From Gemmobacter lanyuensis (GTDB lineage: Bacteria; Pseudomonadota; Alphaproteobacteria; Rhodobacterales; Rhodobacteraceae), in assembly GCF_014652355.1 (NCBI RefSeq), contig NZ_BMYQ01000007.1:1-64000 (forward strand): a DNA stretch of 64,000 nucleotides, in the 5' to 3' direction. The position numbers were made by a program, and so were the translations under genes. Under the pieces are notes generated by a model that was not told the DNA's origin, made no database searches, and worked only from the letters and a program-made list of their open reading frames with translations. Shown here piece by piece: positions 56,495 to 64,000 of the stretch (its first letter is position 1; each line of letters opens with the position of its first letter).

Positions 56495-56659
56495 TCAGCC
56501 CGTGGGCGGGCCGAAGAACATCTGGGAAATCCAGATGGCAAGGCCGAGCGTACCGACACTGGCAAAGGCCAGCGCAGGGGCCAGAAAAACTGCCAGCACC
56601 AGAAAGGCGTTCCGCTCCTCGGCCTTGGTGGTGGGCACGGGGGAATGTTTGGGGGTCAT
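56495..56659 (-). CDS. napE: small membrane protein NapE
   Basis: A 54-residue protein with one TM helix (LVLAVFLAPALAFASVGTLG) after a charged N-terminus (KAEERNAF). It ends WISQMFFGPPTG, matching NapE. It is the first gene of the operon, with GGAGGG upstream. Its exact role is unknown. Confidence 0.9.
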   Translation of the reverse strand: MTPKHSPVPTTKAEERNAFLVLAVFLAPALAFASVGTLGLAIWISQMFFGPPTG

Positions 56660-57022
56660 GCCGTCCCTCCTTGATGGCCGGTGGCCACCGCTCTGGCTTG
56701 TCCGAAAGATTGGTGCTGCATCGTCCTGTTCGCGTTCTGCTTCGGGTCGGCAGGCGGGATTCGCCCGCAGCCGCCACCCTTGCACCATGGCGGGGCGGAA
56801 TGCGCGCATCCTTGATCTATATCAATATTGGAATCTGAAATTCCTGTTTTACCGGCTCTGCGAATTGACTTTCGTCATGCTGATCAGGTTTTTTCCGGTA
56901 TTTTGATCAGAAGCCGGACCGCAGACATGACAAATTTCGATCAGTCGATCAGGATTATGGGGGTCGACACACATGCACATTTCCGCAAGCCTGCAGCGCA
57001 GCCACAACGCTGACTCGTGCCC
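56660..57022. other. divergent nap/LysR intergenic region
   Basis: This 363-base region separates napE and the LysR gene. It holds a perfect FNR box (56812-56825) and an AT-rich stretch at 56819-56870. No coding sequence is supported in it. Confidence 0.6.
56812..56825 (-). promoter_or_regulatory. FNR/FnrL box of nap operon
   Basis: TTGATCTATATCAA matches the TTGAT-N4-ATCAA consensus exactly. It lies about 155 bases before the napE start, which would place a class II promoter start near 56777 and give a leader of roughly 120 bases. It indicates oxygen-responsive nap expression. Confidence 0.8.
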
Positions 57023-57910
57023 ATGACCCATACCCACGCCCGCCGGCTCGAAATTGATGCCCTTCGCGCCCTGATCGCCGTGCAGGACCATGGCGGCGTG
57101 ACGCGCGCAGCCACGGCGCTTGGCCTCACGCAATCGGCGGTGAGCCACAAGATCAAGCGCCTGGAGATCAGCCTTGATGCGGAACTCCTCAGCCGCAGGC
57201 CGAATGCGCCGCTATTCACCCCGGCCGGGATGGATCTTCTGGGATATGCCCGGCGGATCCTCGGGATCCATGATGAGGCCGTGCTGAGCCTGTCAAAATC
57301 ACCGCTTTCGGGCAAGATCGCTCTTGGCATGACCGAAGATACCGCCTGCACCGATCTTGCGCGCATCCTCGGCCGGTTCCGCCGTCTGCACCCCGAGGTC
57401 TCGGTGCGCGTGCAGGTGGACATGAGCATCCGCCTGCAGGCGGAAATGGCAGCCGGGGCGCTGGATCTGGCCGTTCTGCAAATCTTTCGCCATGACCTGC
57501 GCCCGACAGACACCTTGCTGTTTGAAGATCGCCTGCACTGGGTCAAGGCGCCCGACCTTCCGCTGACACCCGGCCGGCCGATCCCGTTTCTGTCGTTTTC
57601 GGAAGACTGCTTTTACCGCCGTTGGGCGCTTGAGATGGGGCAGGACGGGGGCGAGATTTTCGAAACCGTTCTTGACTGCTTCAGCACCGCAGGAATCGTG
57701 ACCGGGGTCGTGTCGGGCCTGGGCGTGGCGCTTCTGTCCGGGCGGCACCTGCGGCCCGACATGCAGGTCATCGACCATCTGTTTCCGCCGCCCCCGGATG
57801 TGGCCTATGCCATCCGTCCCGCCCGCAAAGGACGCAACCCGGCGGTTGACGCCCTGATCAAGGAAATCCGCGATGACATCAGCACCATCGGCCGCCTACG
57901 CGTTGCTTGA
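57023..57910 (+). CDS. LysR family transcriptional regulator
   Basis: A 295-residue regulator. The N-terminal HTH (LRALIAVQDHGGVTRAATAL, LTQSAVSHKIKRLE) is followed by a two-lobed effector domain (KIALGMTEDTACTDLARILG onwards). It overlaps the MttB-like gene by 38 bases in the same direction, so it may regulate its own downstream methyltransferase gene. The start at ATG 57023 has a GTG two codons upstream as alternative. Confidence 0.87.
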   Translation: MTHTHARRLEIDALRALIAVQDHGGVTRAATALGLTQSAVSHKIKRLEISLDAELLSRRPNAPLFTPAGMDLLGYARRILGIHDEAVLSLSKSPLSGKIALGMTEDTACTDLARILGRFRRLHPEVSVRVQVDMSIRLQAEMAAGALDLAVLQIFRHDLRPTDTLLFEDRLHWVKAPDLPLTPGRPIPFLSFSEDCFYRRWALEMGQDGGEIFETVLDCFSTAGIVTGVVSGLGVALLSGRHLRPDMQVIDHLFPPPPDVAYAIRPARKGRNPAVDALIKEIRDDISTIGRLRVA

Positions 57911-59009
57911 AGAAAAGGCCCTGCAGGCCATCGAGCAGGCCGCGGACCGCATCCTCGCCGAGGTCGGGATCGAGATTCAGGACGACCCGGAAACGCTAGC
58001 CGCGCTGGCCGATCAGGGGGGCGTGATCACGGAAAACCGTGTGCGCATCCGCGGGGGCCTTTTGCGCGAACGGATTGCCCGCGCGCCACGCCAATTCATC
58101 TGGCGCGGCAACCACCCCGACCGGGACGTGACGGTGGGCGGCGACCGCCCGGTCTTTGCACCCAGTTACGGCACCCCCAATGCCGAAACGCTTCCGGGGC
58201 AGCGCGGCCTTGGCACGCTTGAAGACTATCAGGCACTTGTCGATGCCTGCGAGCAGTCCACCCTGCTCGATTCCACAGGTTTCTTGCTGACCATCGCCCA
58301 TGACCGCCCCGAGGAAACACGGCATCTCGACATGGCGCGCCTGCATTTGACACGGTCGACCAAGCCGATGATGGGCACGATCATTTCGGATGCGGCGTTG
58401 CGGGCGGTCGTAGCCGAAAGCGGCGCGCGTCCCGAACCGGGAGCCTGCCGGTTGTTGCACATGATCAACGCAACCCCGCCGCTGGTCTATCAGGCCAATC
58501 CCCTGCGCTGTCTGCGGGCTGCAGCCGAACTTGGACAGGGCAGCCTTGTCTCCTCTTACATGATGATGGGGGCGACCGCGCCGACGACGCTGGCAGGCTG
58601 TCTGGCCCAAGGTCTGGCCGAGGTGATGCTGGGCCTTGCGCTGACGCAGATCTGGCGCCCCGGCGTGCCGGTGGTCGGCGGCCTTTTTGCGATTCCCTTT
58701 TCGATGCAATATATGGGCCCGATCTTTGGTGGCCCGGAATCGCAACTGGTGCAGATGGCAGGGGTTCAGCTTGTCCACCGTCTCGGCGTGCCCGCACGGG
58801 GCGACGGGATGGTGACATCCTCGAAGAACAATGATGCTCAGGCGGGGTATGACGGTGCGAATACGCTTGGCGCGGCGCGGCGTTCCGGGGCGGATCTCAT
58901 CCTCCACACCACCGGATGGCTTGAGGCGGGGCGCACCCAGAACCTGTGGAAATTCCGCAGCGATGAAGCGATCATCCTTGGCCGCAGCCCTCAGGCGGCT
59001 GGAACATAA
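57873..59009 (+). pseudogene. 3'-truncated MttB-family corrinoid methyltransferase
   Basis: A 378-residue frame matching the trimethylamine/betaine methyltransferase (MttB) superfamily, which is usually about 470-510 residues. Family segments such as GRPVFAPSYGTPNAETL-like, DLVDACEQ-like, MVTSSKNNDAQAGYDGANTL and GWLEAGRTQNLWKFRSDEAI are present. There is no in-frame stop where pyrrolysine could occur, so it belongs to the non-pyrrolysine group (betaine demethylases). The expected last ~100 residues are absent: homology stops near 58985 and the final codons overlap the 3' end of the opposite WGR gene. AAGGAA precedes the ATG. It is probably inactive. Confidence 0.68.
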
Positions 59010-59221
59010 CCCCGACGCGCCTTGGTACGGATTAGGCGTTCGGCGTGATGCTCGGCCTCATCCCGGCTGGGGTACGAGGCCACATGCCTTTGGCCGCGCG
59101 CACCAATGCGGCCCCAGCAACGCTCCACCGTCACGGCACCGAAAAGGTCGCCCATGACCTCAATCCGGTAGAAACGCGCCATGTTTTGGGTGGGGTCAAT
59201 GCGGTGCAGCAAACAGATCAT
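58991..59221 (-). CDS. WGR domain protein
   Basis: A 76-residue protein that is essentially one WGR domain (MARFYRIEVMGDLFG, then ERCWGRIGARGQ and FPSRDEAEHHAERLI-like). Free-standing WGR proteins are common in Alphaproteobacteria; the domain is thought to bind nucleic acid. Its 3' end overlaps the truncated methyltransferase frame by 19 bases. A start at the MARFYR methionine (13 codons in) is possible. Confidence 0.85.
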   Translation of the reverse strand: MICLLHRIDPTQNMARFYRIEVMGDLFGAVTVERCWGRIGARGQRHVASYPSRDEAEHHAERLIRTKARRGYVPAA

Positions 59222-59287
59222 CCGCGGGCTTCCCCCTTTTCCTTGGGCGCAAGAATCGCGCGAACGGGCGGGGATGGCAAGCCCGGT

Positions 59288-60088
59288 TCAGCCCGAGATG
59301 ACCCTGCGCCTCGCCTGATCAAACACATCGCGCGTGGCTGCCATCAACACGGTGCCATCGCCATGCAGCGTAATGGGTCGGCCCTGCCAATCCCCGATGA
59401 CGCCCCCCGCCCCTTCGATCACCGGGCGCAGCGCCATCAGGTCATGGGGTTTGAAGCCGCAATCCACATGCAGATCAATCCGCCCCGTCGCAAGCTGCGC
59501 GTAGATGAGACAGGCCGCGCCATAGATGCGCCAGGCGGTCGCGGTCTCAAGCCGGGCAAGCACCGGGCGGTCGGGCTTGGGAAAGAAATCCGGGTTGCAG
59601 ACCGCCGCAATCGCTGCAGACAGATCCCGGCAATCCGACGTTCGGACGGGTTTGCCATTCTCGGTCGTGCGCTGCCCCCGGACTCCCAGCAGGCGCCGAT
59701 CCGAGGCTGGCAGGTCGATGATCCCGATCACAGGCTCGCCCCGGTGACACAGCGCAATCAGCGTGCCCCAGACCGGAACCCCCGCGATGAAAGGCGCCGT
59801 GCCATCGATCGGATCAATCACCCAGACCCAATCCGCCGCCAGCCGTTCGCCGCCAGCCTCTTCGCCCAGAATACCATGATCGGGGAACTGCCCCATAATC
59901 GCAGCGCGCAGCGCCGCTTCGATCTGCAGATCCAGCGCGGTCACGAAACTGCGGTCCGCCTTCAGCGCCGCAGCACCGCGCGGATCGACAAAACCCTGTG
60001 CCGTCGTTCGTGCCAGATCTGCCAAGGCCAGCGCGAAACCGGCGAGCGCGCCCAGATCAGGCAACACCACGTTCCACCTGCAGATCAA
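59288..60088 (-). CDS. inositol monophosphatase-family phosphatase
   Basis: A 266-residue member of the IMPase/histidinol-phosphatase family. Metal-binding motifs GILGEEAGG (near residue 73) and WVIDPIDGTAPF (near 88) are intact, and a C-terminal HVDCGFKPHDLMALRPVIEG site is present. It acts on a small phosphorylated metabolite; histidinol phosphate or an inositol/sugar phosphate cannot be told apart. The start overlaps the GntR 3' end; GTG codons at 60070 or 60067 would shorten the overlap. Confidence 0.82.
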   Translation of the reverse strand: MICRWNVVLPDLGALAGFALALADLARTTAQGFVDPRGAAALKADRSFVTALDLQIEAALRAAIMGQFPDHGILGEEAGGERLAADWVWVIDPIDGTAPFIAGVPVWGTLIALCHRGEPVIGIIDLPASDRRLLGVRGQRTTENGKPVRTSDCRDLSAAIAAVCNPDFFPKPDRPVLARLETATAWRIYGAACLIYAQLATGRIDLHVDCGFKPHDLMALRPVIEGAGGVIGDWQGRPITLHGDGTVLMAATRDVFDQARRRVISG

Positions 60089-60791
60089 AGCTCTGTAGCG
60101 GGGCGTCCTTGAGGTAGTTTTTCTTCATGAATTCGATGAAGTTGTCGCGGAATTGCCGGGTGTGGGCATGGGCGAGAGCATCGGCCCGCGCAACATCACG
60201 GTCGCGGATCGCCTCAAGCATCTGGGCATGTTCATCGGTCAGCAGATAGCCGCCCTGCCCGCGCTCCAGATAGTCGAAATGCAGATGCAGCATCCGCCGC
60301 CCCTGATCGAGCAGCCGTTCGTAAAAGGCCGCGAGATAGGGGTTCCGCCCGGCATGGGCGATGGCCATGTGAAACTGGCGGTTTGCCTCGGACATTTGCA
60401 GGTGGCGCTTGGTCTTGACCGCGGCCTCAAAATCCTTCTGCCGCCGGGCAATGATGCGAAGGTCTTCATCCGTCCGCAGCTCGGCCGCAAGCCGCGTGTT
60501 CATGCGCTGTGCGATATCCAGCGCCTCGACATATTTCGGGAAGCTTTGGATATCGATCGGCGCCACGATGGTGGACCGGTTGGACAGCGTCACCACCAGA
60601 TCATCGCCCGCAAGGCGGATCAGCGCCTCGCGCACGGGGGAACGCGACATGCCAAAGCGTTCCGCCAGCGAGGTTTCATCCAGCAGCGCGCCCGGTTCCA
60701 GCACCAGCGACAGGATTTCATCGCGCAGGGTTTCATAGGCCAGCTTGACCCCTGTGCCCTTGGCCCGTTTCGGTTCGGCGTCGTCGGACAT
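60057..60791 (-). CDS. GntR family regulator, FCD subfamily (second paralogue)
   Basis: A 244-residue regulator. Its winged helix (YETLRDEILSLVLEPGALLD, SLAERFGMSRSPVREALIRL) is closely related to the GntR at 12333-13052, including the NRSTIVAPID segment. An FCD domain follows (NRQFHMAIAHAGRNPYL). The ATG at 60791 has GGAG nearby; ATG 60809 is an alternative. It is divergent from the second amino-acid ABC transporter and flanked by TGTCGACA-type palindromes. Confidence 0.88.
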   Translation of the reverse strand: MSDDAEPKRAKGTGVKLAYETLRDEILSLVLEPGALLDETSLAERFGMSRSPVREALIRLAGDDLVVTLSNRSTIVAPIDIQSFPKYVEALDIAQRMNTRLAAELRTDEDLRIIARRQKDFEAAVKTKRHLQMSEANRQFHMAIAHAGRNPYLAAFYERLLDQGRRMLHLHFDYLERGQGGYLLTDEHAQMLEAIRDRDVARADALAHAHTRQFRDNFIEFMKKNYLKDAPLQSFDLQVERGVA

Positions 60792-60843
60792 GGCCCCATG
60801 CTCCTGCATTTCTCTGATTCCAATCGTTAGCCGCTCGACCCTG

Positions 60844-60857
60844 CCGTGTCGACACGG
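60844..60857. promoter_or_regulatory. GntR operator candidate
   Basis: CCGTGTCGACACGG is a 14-bp perfect palindrome 53 bases upstream of the GntR start. A related half (TCGTCGACAC) follows at 60905-60914, nearer the transporter. The TGTCGACA core is shared with 12276-12285 beside the paralogous system. Confidence 0.65.
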
Positions 60858-60995
60858 AATATTTTTTGTTTGACGTGTCGTCATTGTGTCGGCATCTTCC
60901 CTCTCGTCGACACTGTGACGACATCGAATCAAGGCCCGGTCAACAGGGCGCGAAAATTCCGGGGCGCGCCCCACCAACACTCAGGGAGACACACC

Positions 60996-61817
60996 ATGTT
61001 CATGTCCAAGATCATTCGCCCGCTTGCCGCCGCAGCCGTAGTTGCTGGCGCCATCGCTGGCACCGCACAGGCCGAAGGAACGGGCTATTGGCAGGGCGTC
61101 CAGGCCGCCGGCGTCCTGCGCTGCGGCGCCGCCGTCGCCCCGCCCTATGTGATGCGCGACCCGGCCACCGGCGAATACTCGGGCTTCTTCGCCGAGCTCT
61201 GCCGCGAACTTGCCACCACGCTGGAAGTGAAGCCGGAATTCGTCGACACCACCTGGGACAATATCGTCGCCGGTCTGCAAGCGGGCAAATGGGACGTGTC
61301 GCTGGCGCTGAACCGCACCCCGGCGCGCGCCATGGCGATCAACTTCTCGGTCCCGGCGATGGAATACCAGATCTCGCTGGCCTATAACAAAGAGAACCCG
61401 AAAGTCCCGGCCAATGCCGTTTCGGTGGCCGATGTCGATGTCGAAGGCGTGACCATGGTCGTCATGTCGGGCACCGCCCAGGACAAGGCCATTTCGGCCG
61501 CGGTGAAGAACGCCACCATCCTGCGTCTGCCGACCGCCGATGAAACCCGCCTTGCGCTGATTTCCAAGCGGGCCGACATCCTGGTTGACGCCAATGACAC
61601 CAACCAGCTCTTCCTGCAGTCGAACCCCGACTGGGCCGTCGCGCTGGAGCCGACCCCCGCGCTGGCCAAACAGGGCGTGGCCTTCGGTCTGCCCGCCGGG
61701 CTGAGCGCGCAGGACGTCGAAGTCGTCAATATCTTCCTCGAAGAGCGCGTGGCCACCGGCCATGTGGAGGACCTGATCCGTCAATCGGTCGATCAGGTTC
61801 TGGCCGCCGGTCAGTGA
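60996..61817 (+). CDS. polar amino-acid ABC transporter, substrate-binding protein (second set)
   Basis: A 273-residue family 3 periplasmic binding protein. The signal peptide MFMSKIIRPLAAAAVVAGAI ends after AQA. Motifs AGVLRCGAAVAPPYVMRD and GFFAELCRELATTLEV follow. AGGGAGA precedes the ATG at 60996. It heads a second importer operon next to a GntR paralogue; the ligand is unknown but probably an amino acid or related compound. Confidence 0.9.
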   Translation: MFMSKIIRPLAAAAVVAGAIAGTAQAEGTGYWQGVQAAGVLRCGAAVAPPYVMRDPATGEYSGFFAELCRELATTLEVKPEFVDTTWDNIVAGLQAGKWDVSLALNRTPARAMAINFSVPAMEYQISLAYNKENPKVPANAVSVADVDVEGVTMVVMSGTAQDKAISAAVKNATILRLPTADETRLALISKRADILVDANDTNQLFLQSNPDWAVALEPTPALAKQGVAFGLPAGLSAQDVEVVNIFLEERVATGHVEDLIRQSVDQVLAAGQ

Positions 61818-61835
61818 CCGGTCGCTGACTTTCGC

Positions 61836-61855
61836 GGGGGGCCGCAAGGCCCCCC
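61836..61855 (+). terminator. intercistronic hairpin after binding-protein gene (second set)
   Basis: GGGGGGCC and GGCCCCCC form a perfect 8-bp stem closed by a GCAA tetraloop, 18 bases after the stop codon. There is no T-run, so it is likely a 3' stabiliser/attenuator like those after the other two binding-protein genes. Confidence 0.65.
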
Positions 61856-61888
61856 CACCCGACACGCTTGACCCCGGGGGAAGACGGC

Positions 61889-62665
61889 ATGACAGCCATT
61901 CCGCAAGATGCGGCGCTGGTCCGCATCACCGATCTGCACAAAGGTTACGGCGCGCATATCAAGGTGCTGCGCGGCCTGAACATCGAGATGAAACCCGGCG
62001 AGCGGGTGGTCGTGATCGGCCCTTCGGGCGGCGGCAAGTCCACGCTCTTGCGCGTGGTGATGGGTCTGGAAGAGATCCAGCAAGGAAGTGTGACCTTCGC
62101 GGGCAAACCCTACATTTCCGCGGAAGGCAGCAAGACCCGCATCGATACCGAACAGCGCAAGAAGATCGGCATGGTCTTTCAGCATTACACGCTGTTCCCG
62201 CATCTGACGGTGCTGCAGAACCTGACGCTGGCGCCGCGCAAGGTGCATGGTGTGTCCCGCAGCGCCGCGGAAGACCGCGGCCGCGCGATCCTTGCCCGCT
62301 TCGGGCTGGACGCCAAGGCCGATGCCTACCCGTCGCAGCTTTCCGGCGGGCAGAAACAGCGCGTGGCGATTGCCCGGGCGCTGATGCTCGATCCGCAGCT
62401 GATGCTGTTTGATGAGGTGACTTCGGCGCTTGACCCCGAACTGGTGGCCGAGGTCGAGGCGGTGATCCTGCAGCTTGCAAGCCAGGGGATGCCCATGATG
62501 ATGGTCACCCATGACATGTGGTTTGCCCGCAATGTCGCCAGCCGCGTGATCTTCTGCGCGGGCGGCGTGGTGGTCGAGGACGGCCCCCCGGAACAGGTTC
62601 TGGGCAACCCCAAGGAAGAACGCACCCGCGAATTCATCGACCGCGTCTTCCATATCAAGGGGTAA
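61889..62665 (+). CDS. polar amino-acid ABC transporter ATP-binding protein (second set)
   Basis: A 258-residue GlnQ-type ATPase. Walker A GPSGGGKST, Q-loop VFQHYTLFPHLT, signature LSGGQKQR, Walker B LMLFDEVTSALDP and switch histidine VTHDMWFA are intact. The ATG at 61889 is chosen over one seven codons upstream because GGGGGAAG stands at suitable spacing. Unlike the first set, the ATPase gene comes directly after the binding protein. Confidence 0.92.
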   Translation: MTAIPQDAALVRITDLHKGYGAHIKVLRGLNIEMKPGERVVVIGPSGGGKSTLLRVVMGLEEIQQGSVTFAGKPYISAEGSKTRIDTEQRKKIGMVFQHYTLFPHLTVLQNLTLAPRKVHGVSRSAAEDRGRAILARFGLDAKADAYPSQLSGGQKQRVAIARALMLDPQLMLFDEVTSALDPELVAEVEAVILQLASQGMPMMMVTHDMWFARNVASRVIFCAGGVVVEDGPPEQVLGNPKEERTREFIDRVFHIKG

Positions 62666-62668
62666 GCC

Positions 62669-63337
62669 ATGGACTATACCCTCGATCTGGGCGCGGTGAC
62701 CCGCAACCTCGGCCCGCTGTTCGACGGGCTGGCGGTGACACTGCAGCTGACGGTTGCAGCGAACATCATCGGCATCACCGCGGGTTTCGGCCTTGCGCTG
62801 CTGGTGCTGTCGCGTTTCGCCCTGCTGCGCCTGCCCGCCATGCTGTTCGTGGAGTTTTTCCGCTGCACCCCGGCCATCGTGCAGATCGTCTGGTTCTTCT
62901 ACTGCGTGCCGATGCTGTTCAACGTGTTCCTTGATCCGATCACGATGGGCGTTCTGGCACTGGGTCTGAACCTGACCGCCTTCAACGCCGAGGCCTATCG
63001 CGCCAGCATCCAGGCCGTGCCGCGTGAACATCTGGATGCCGGGATCGCCCTTGGCCTGACGCCTGCACAGCGCGTTCTGAACATCGTGCTGCCGCAAGCG
63101 ATGCGGGCCTCGGTGCCGGTGCTGCTCACGAACGGGATCGGCACCTTCCAACAGTCGGCGCTGGTCGCGATCGTGGGTGTGGCGGACCTGATGTATCAGG
63201 GCAAGACGCTGGCGACCCAGACCTATCGCCCCATCGAGACCTTCACGATCATCGCGCTCTTCTACCTCGCGGTGTCCTTCCCCGTCAGCCAGCTGGTCGG
63301 CTGGTTGGAACGTCGGCGCGGCCTGGCTGCAAGGTGA
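62669..63337 (+). CDS. polar amino-acid ABC transporter permease 1 (second set)
   Basis: A 222-residue HisM/GlnP-type permease with about five TM helices. The family signature AEAYRASIQAVPREHLDAGI is followed by VLPQAMRASVPVLL. It begins 3 bases after the ATPase gene and its stop is 1 base before the next permease start. Confidence 0.88.
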   Translation: MDYTLDLGAVTRNLGPLFDGLAVTLQLTVAANIIGITAGFGLALLVLSRFALLRLPAMLFVEFFRCTPAIVQIVWFFYCVPMLFNVFLDPITMGVLALGLNLTAFNAEAYRASIQAVPREHLDAGIALGLTPAQRVLNIVLPQAMRASVPVLLTNGIGTFQQSALVAIVGVADLMYQGKTLATQTYRPIETFTIIALFYLAVSFPVSQLVGWLERRRGLAAR

Positions 63338-63338
63338 C

Positions 63339-64000
63339 ATGATGGAACTTGATTTCTCGATCCTGCTGAAATTTGCCGATGCGCTGGCGCTTGGCCTCTG
63401 GACGACGCTGAAACTGACGGTGCTGTGCGTCGCCATGGGAACCGCGCTCGGGTTCCTGATCGGGCTGGCGCGCGCTTCGGAAAACGCACTGATCCGCATC
63501 CCCGCCTCGGCCTTTGTCGAATTCTTCCGCGGCACGCCGGTGCTGATCCAGCTGTTCTGGATCTTCTTCTGCCTGCCGCTGGTGCTGGGGGTTGAACTGT
63601 CGAACCTCGCCTCGGCGACCATTGCGCTGACGCTTTATATGGGGGCGATCACCTCGGAAACCTTCCGCGCCTCGCTGCGGGCGGTGGGGCGTGAACAGAT
63701 GGATGCCTGCGTGGCACTTGGCCTGCCGCGCAGCGTGCAGATCCTGCACGTGATCCTGCCGCAGGCCGTGCTGCGCGCCGTGCCGACGCTTCTGTCGAAC
63801 TGCATCAGCCTTTTCAAGGAAAGCGCGCTGGTCTCGGCCGTGGGCATGGCGGACCTCATGTTCGTCGGCCAGAACATCTCGAACAACACCGCCCGCCCGA
63901 TCGAGGTGCTGACGGCGGTGGCCTGCATCTACTTCATCATCGCCTTCCCGCTGACGCGTCTGGTGACGCGGATCGAAGGGCGGATGCTACGTAAACTGGC
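63339..64000 (+). CDS. polar amino-acid ABC transporter permease 2 (second set), partial
   Basis: The last gene runs off the window end after about 220 codons with no stop. It begins MMELDFSILLKFADALALG, has about five TM helices and the family signature ETFRASLRAVGREQMDACVA followed by VILPQAVLRAVPTLL. The visible length is close to the full family length, so only a few residues are likely missing. Confidence 0.85.
   Translation, partial: MMELDFSILLKFADALALGLWTTLKLTVLCVAMGTALGFLIGLARASENALIRIPASAFVEFFRGTPVLIQLFWIFFCLPLVLGVELSNLASATIALTLYMGAITSETFRASLRAVGREQMDACVALGLPRSVQILHVILPQAVLRAVPTLLSNCISLFKESALVSAVGMADLMFVGQNISNNTARPIEVLTAVACIYFIIAFPLTRLVTRIEGRMLRKL

Noticed and set aside
57873-59009. 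Pyrrolysine-containing MttB
   Set aside because: No in-frame TAG splits the frame and no pyl genes are seen; the short length is explained better by 3' truncation.
61811-63622. 603-codon minus-strand open frame opposite the second amino-acid transporter
   Set aside because: Composition is typical of an antisense frame in high-GC DNA and it spans three well-supported plus-strand genes.
1-64000. Mobile element, prophage, CRISPR or defence island
   Set aside because: No transposase, integrase, phage gene, direct-repeat array or attachment site was recognised; gene density, operon structure and composition look uniform by eye.

Overview
The window is a high-GC, gene-dense stretch of an alphaproteobacterial replicon. 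It most resembles a Rhodobacteraceae/Paracoccaceae member (Rhodobacter, Cereibacter or Paracoccus-like), judging from the napEFDABC order, the CryB-type FeS photolyase with DUF2256, the GatDH-like polyol dehydrogenase, many ATGA gene overlaps and perfect FNR/FnrL boxes. I saw no rRNA, tRNA, CRISPR array or insertion sequence. The content is mostly nutrient uptake and catabolism plus respiratory modules, typical of an accessory chromosome or chromid, although I cannot show which replicon it is.

Layout. 141-9086 (+): a polyol/sugar ABC transporter (binding protein, two permeases, a 60-residue membrane protein, ATPase), two zinc-family alcohol dehydrogenases, an SDR dehydrogenase and a GMC oxidoreductase. 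9094-10758 (-): a chemoreceptor with two FNR-like boxes upstream. 11253-19813: an amino-acid catabolic region with a DapA-family enzyme, an FCD GntR regulator, a polar amino-acid ABC transporter, an Ldh-family reductase, an XRE/cupin regulator and a fused aconitase X. I read it as (hydroxy)proline catabolism. 19918-21464 (+): a small membrane protein overlapped by a multi-TM chemoreceptor. 21543-28990 (mostly -): a PQQ dehydrogenase with a separate membrane anchor, CtaG- and CopD-like proteins, and a haem-copper oxidase with fused subunits I/III. Its subunit II lacks the CuA ligands, so it is probably a quinol oxidase fed by the PQQ enzyme.

29252-31041: a cold-shock protein, a DUF982 protein, and a photolyase-like protein whose domains look circularly permuted. 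31139-34599: gabD and gabT with a divergent XRE/cupin regulator and a long operator-like dyad. 34607-36321: cryB plus a 54-residue DUF2256 protein. 36512-38290: a soluble hybrid histidine kinase. 38316-44976: a PuuB-like FAD oxidase, PuuC-like aldehyde dehydrogenase, DapA-like enzyme and GntR regulator, divergent from a large N-methylproline demethylase-like flavoprotein, followed by a TetR gene. This could be betaine/N-methyl-amino-acid or polyamine catabolism.

45748-51844 (-): nadA-nadB-nadC, an HPP/CBS membrane protein and a phosphohexomutase. 52090-56659 (-): napEFDABC (periplasmic nitrate reductase) with a perfect FNR box upstream and a strong terminator downstream. 57023-64000: a LysR regulator, a 3'-truncated MttB-family methyltransferase abutting a WGR-domain gene, an inositol-phosphatase-like gene, and a second FCD GntR regulator divergent from a second polar amino-acid ABC transporter that runs off the window end. 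The two GntR regulators are clear paralogues, and both regions carry palindromes with the same TGTCGACA core.
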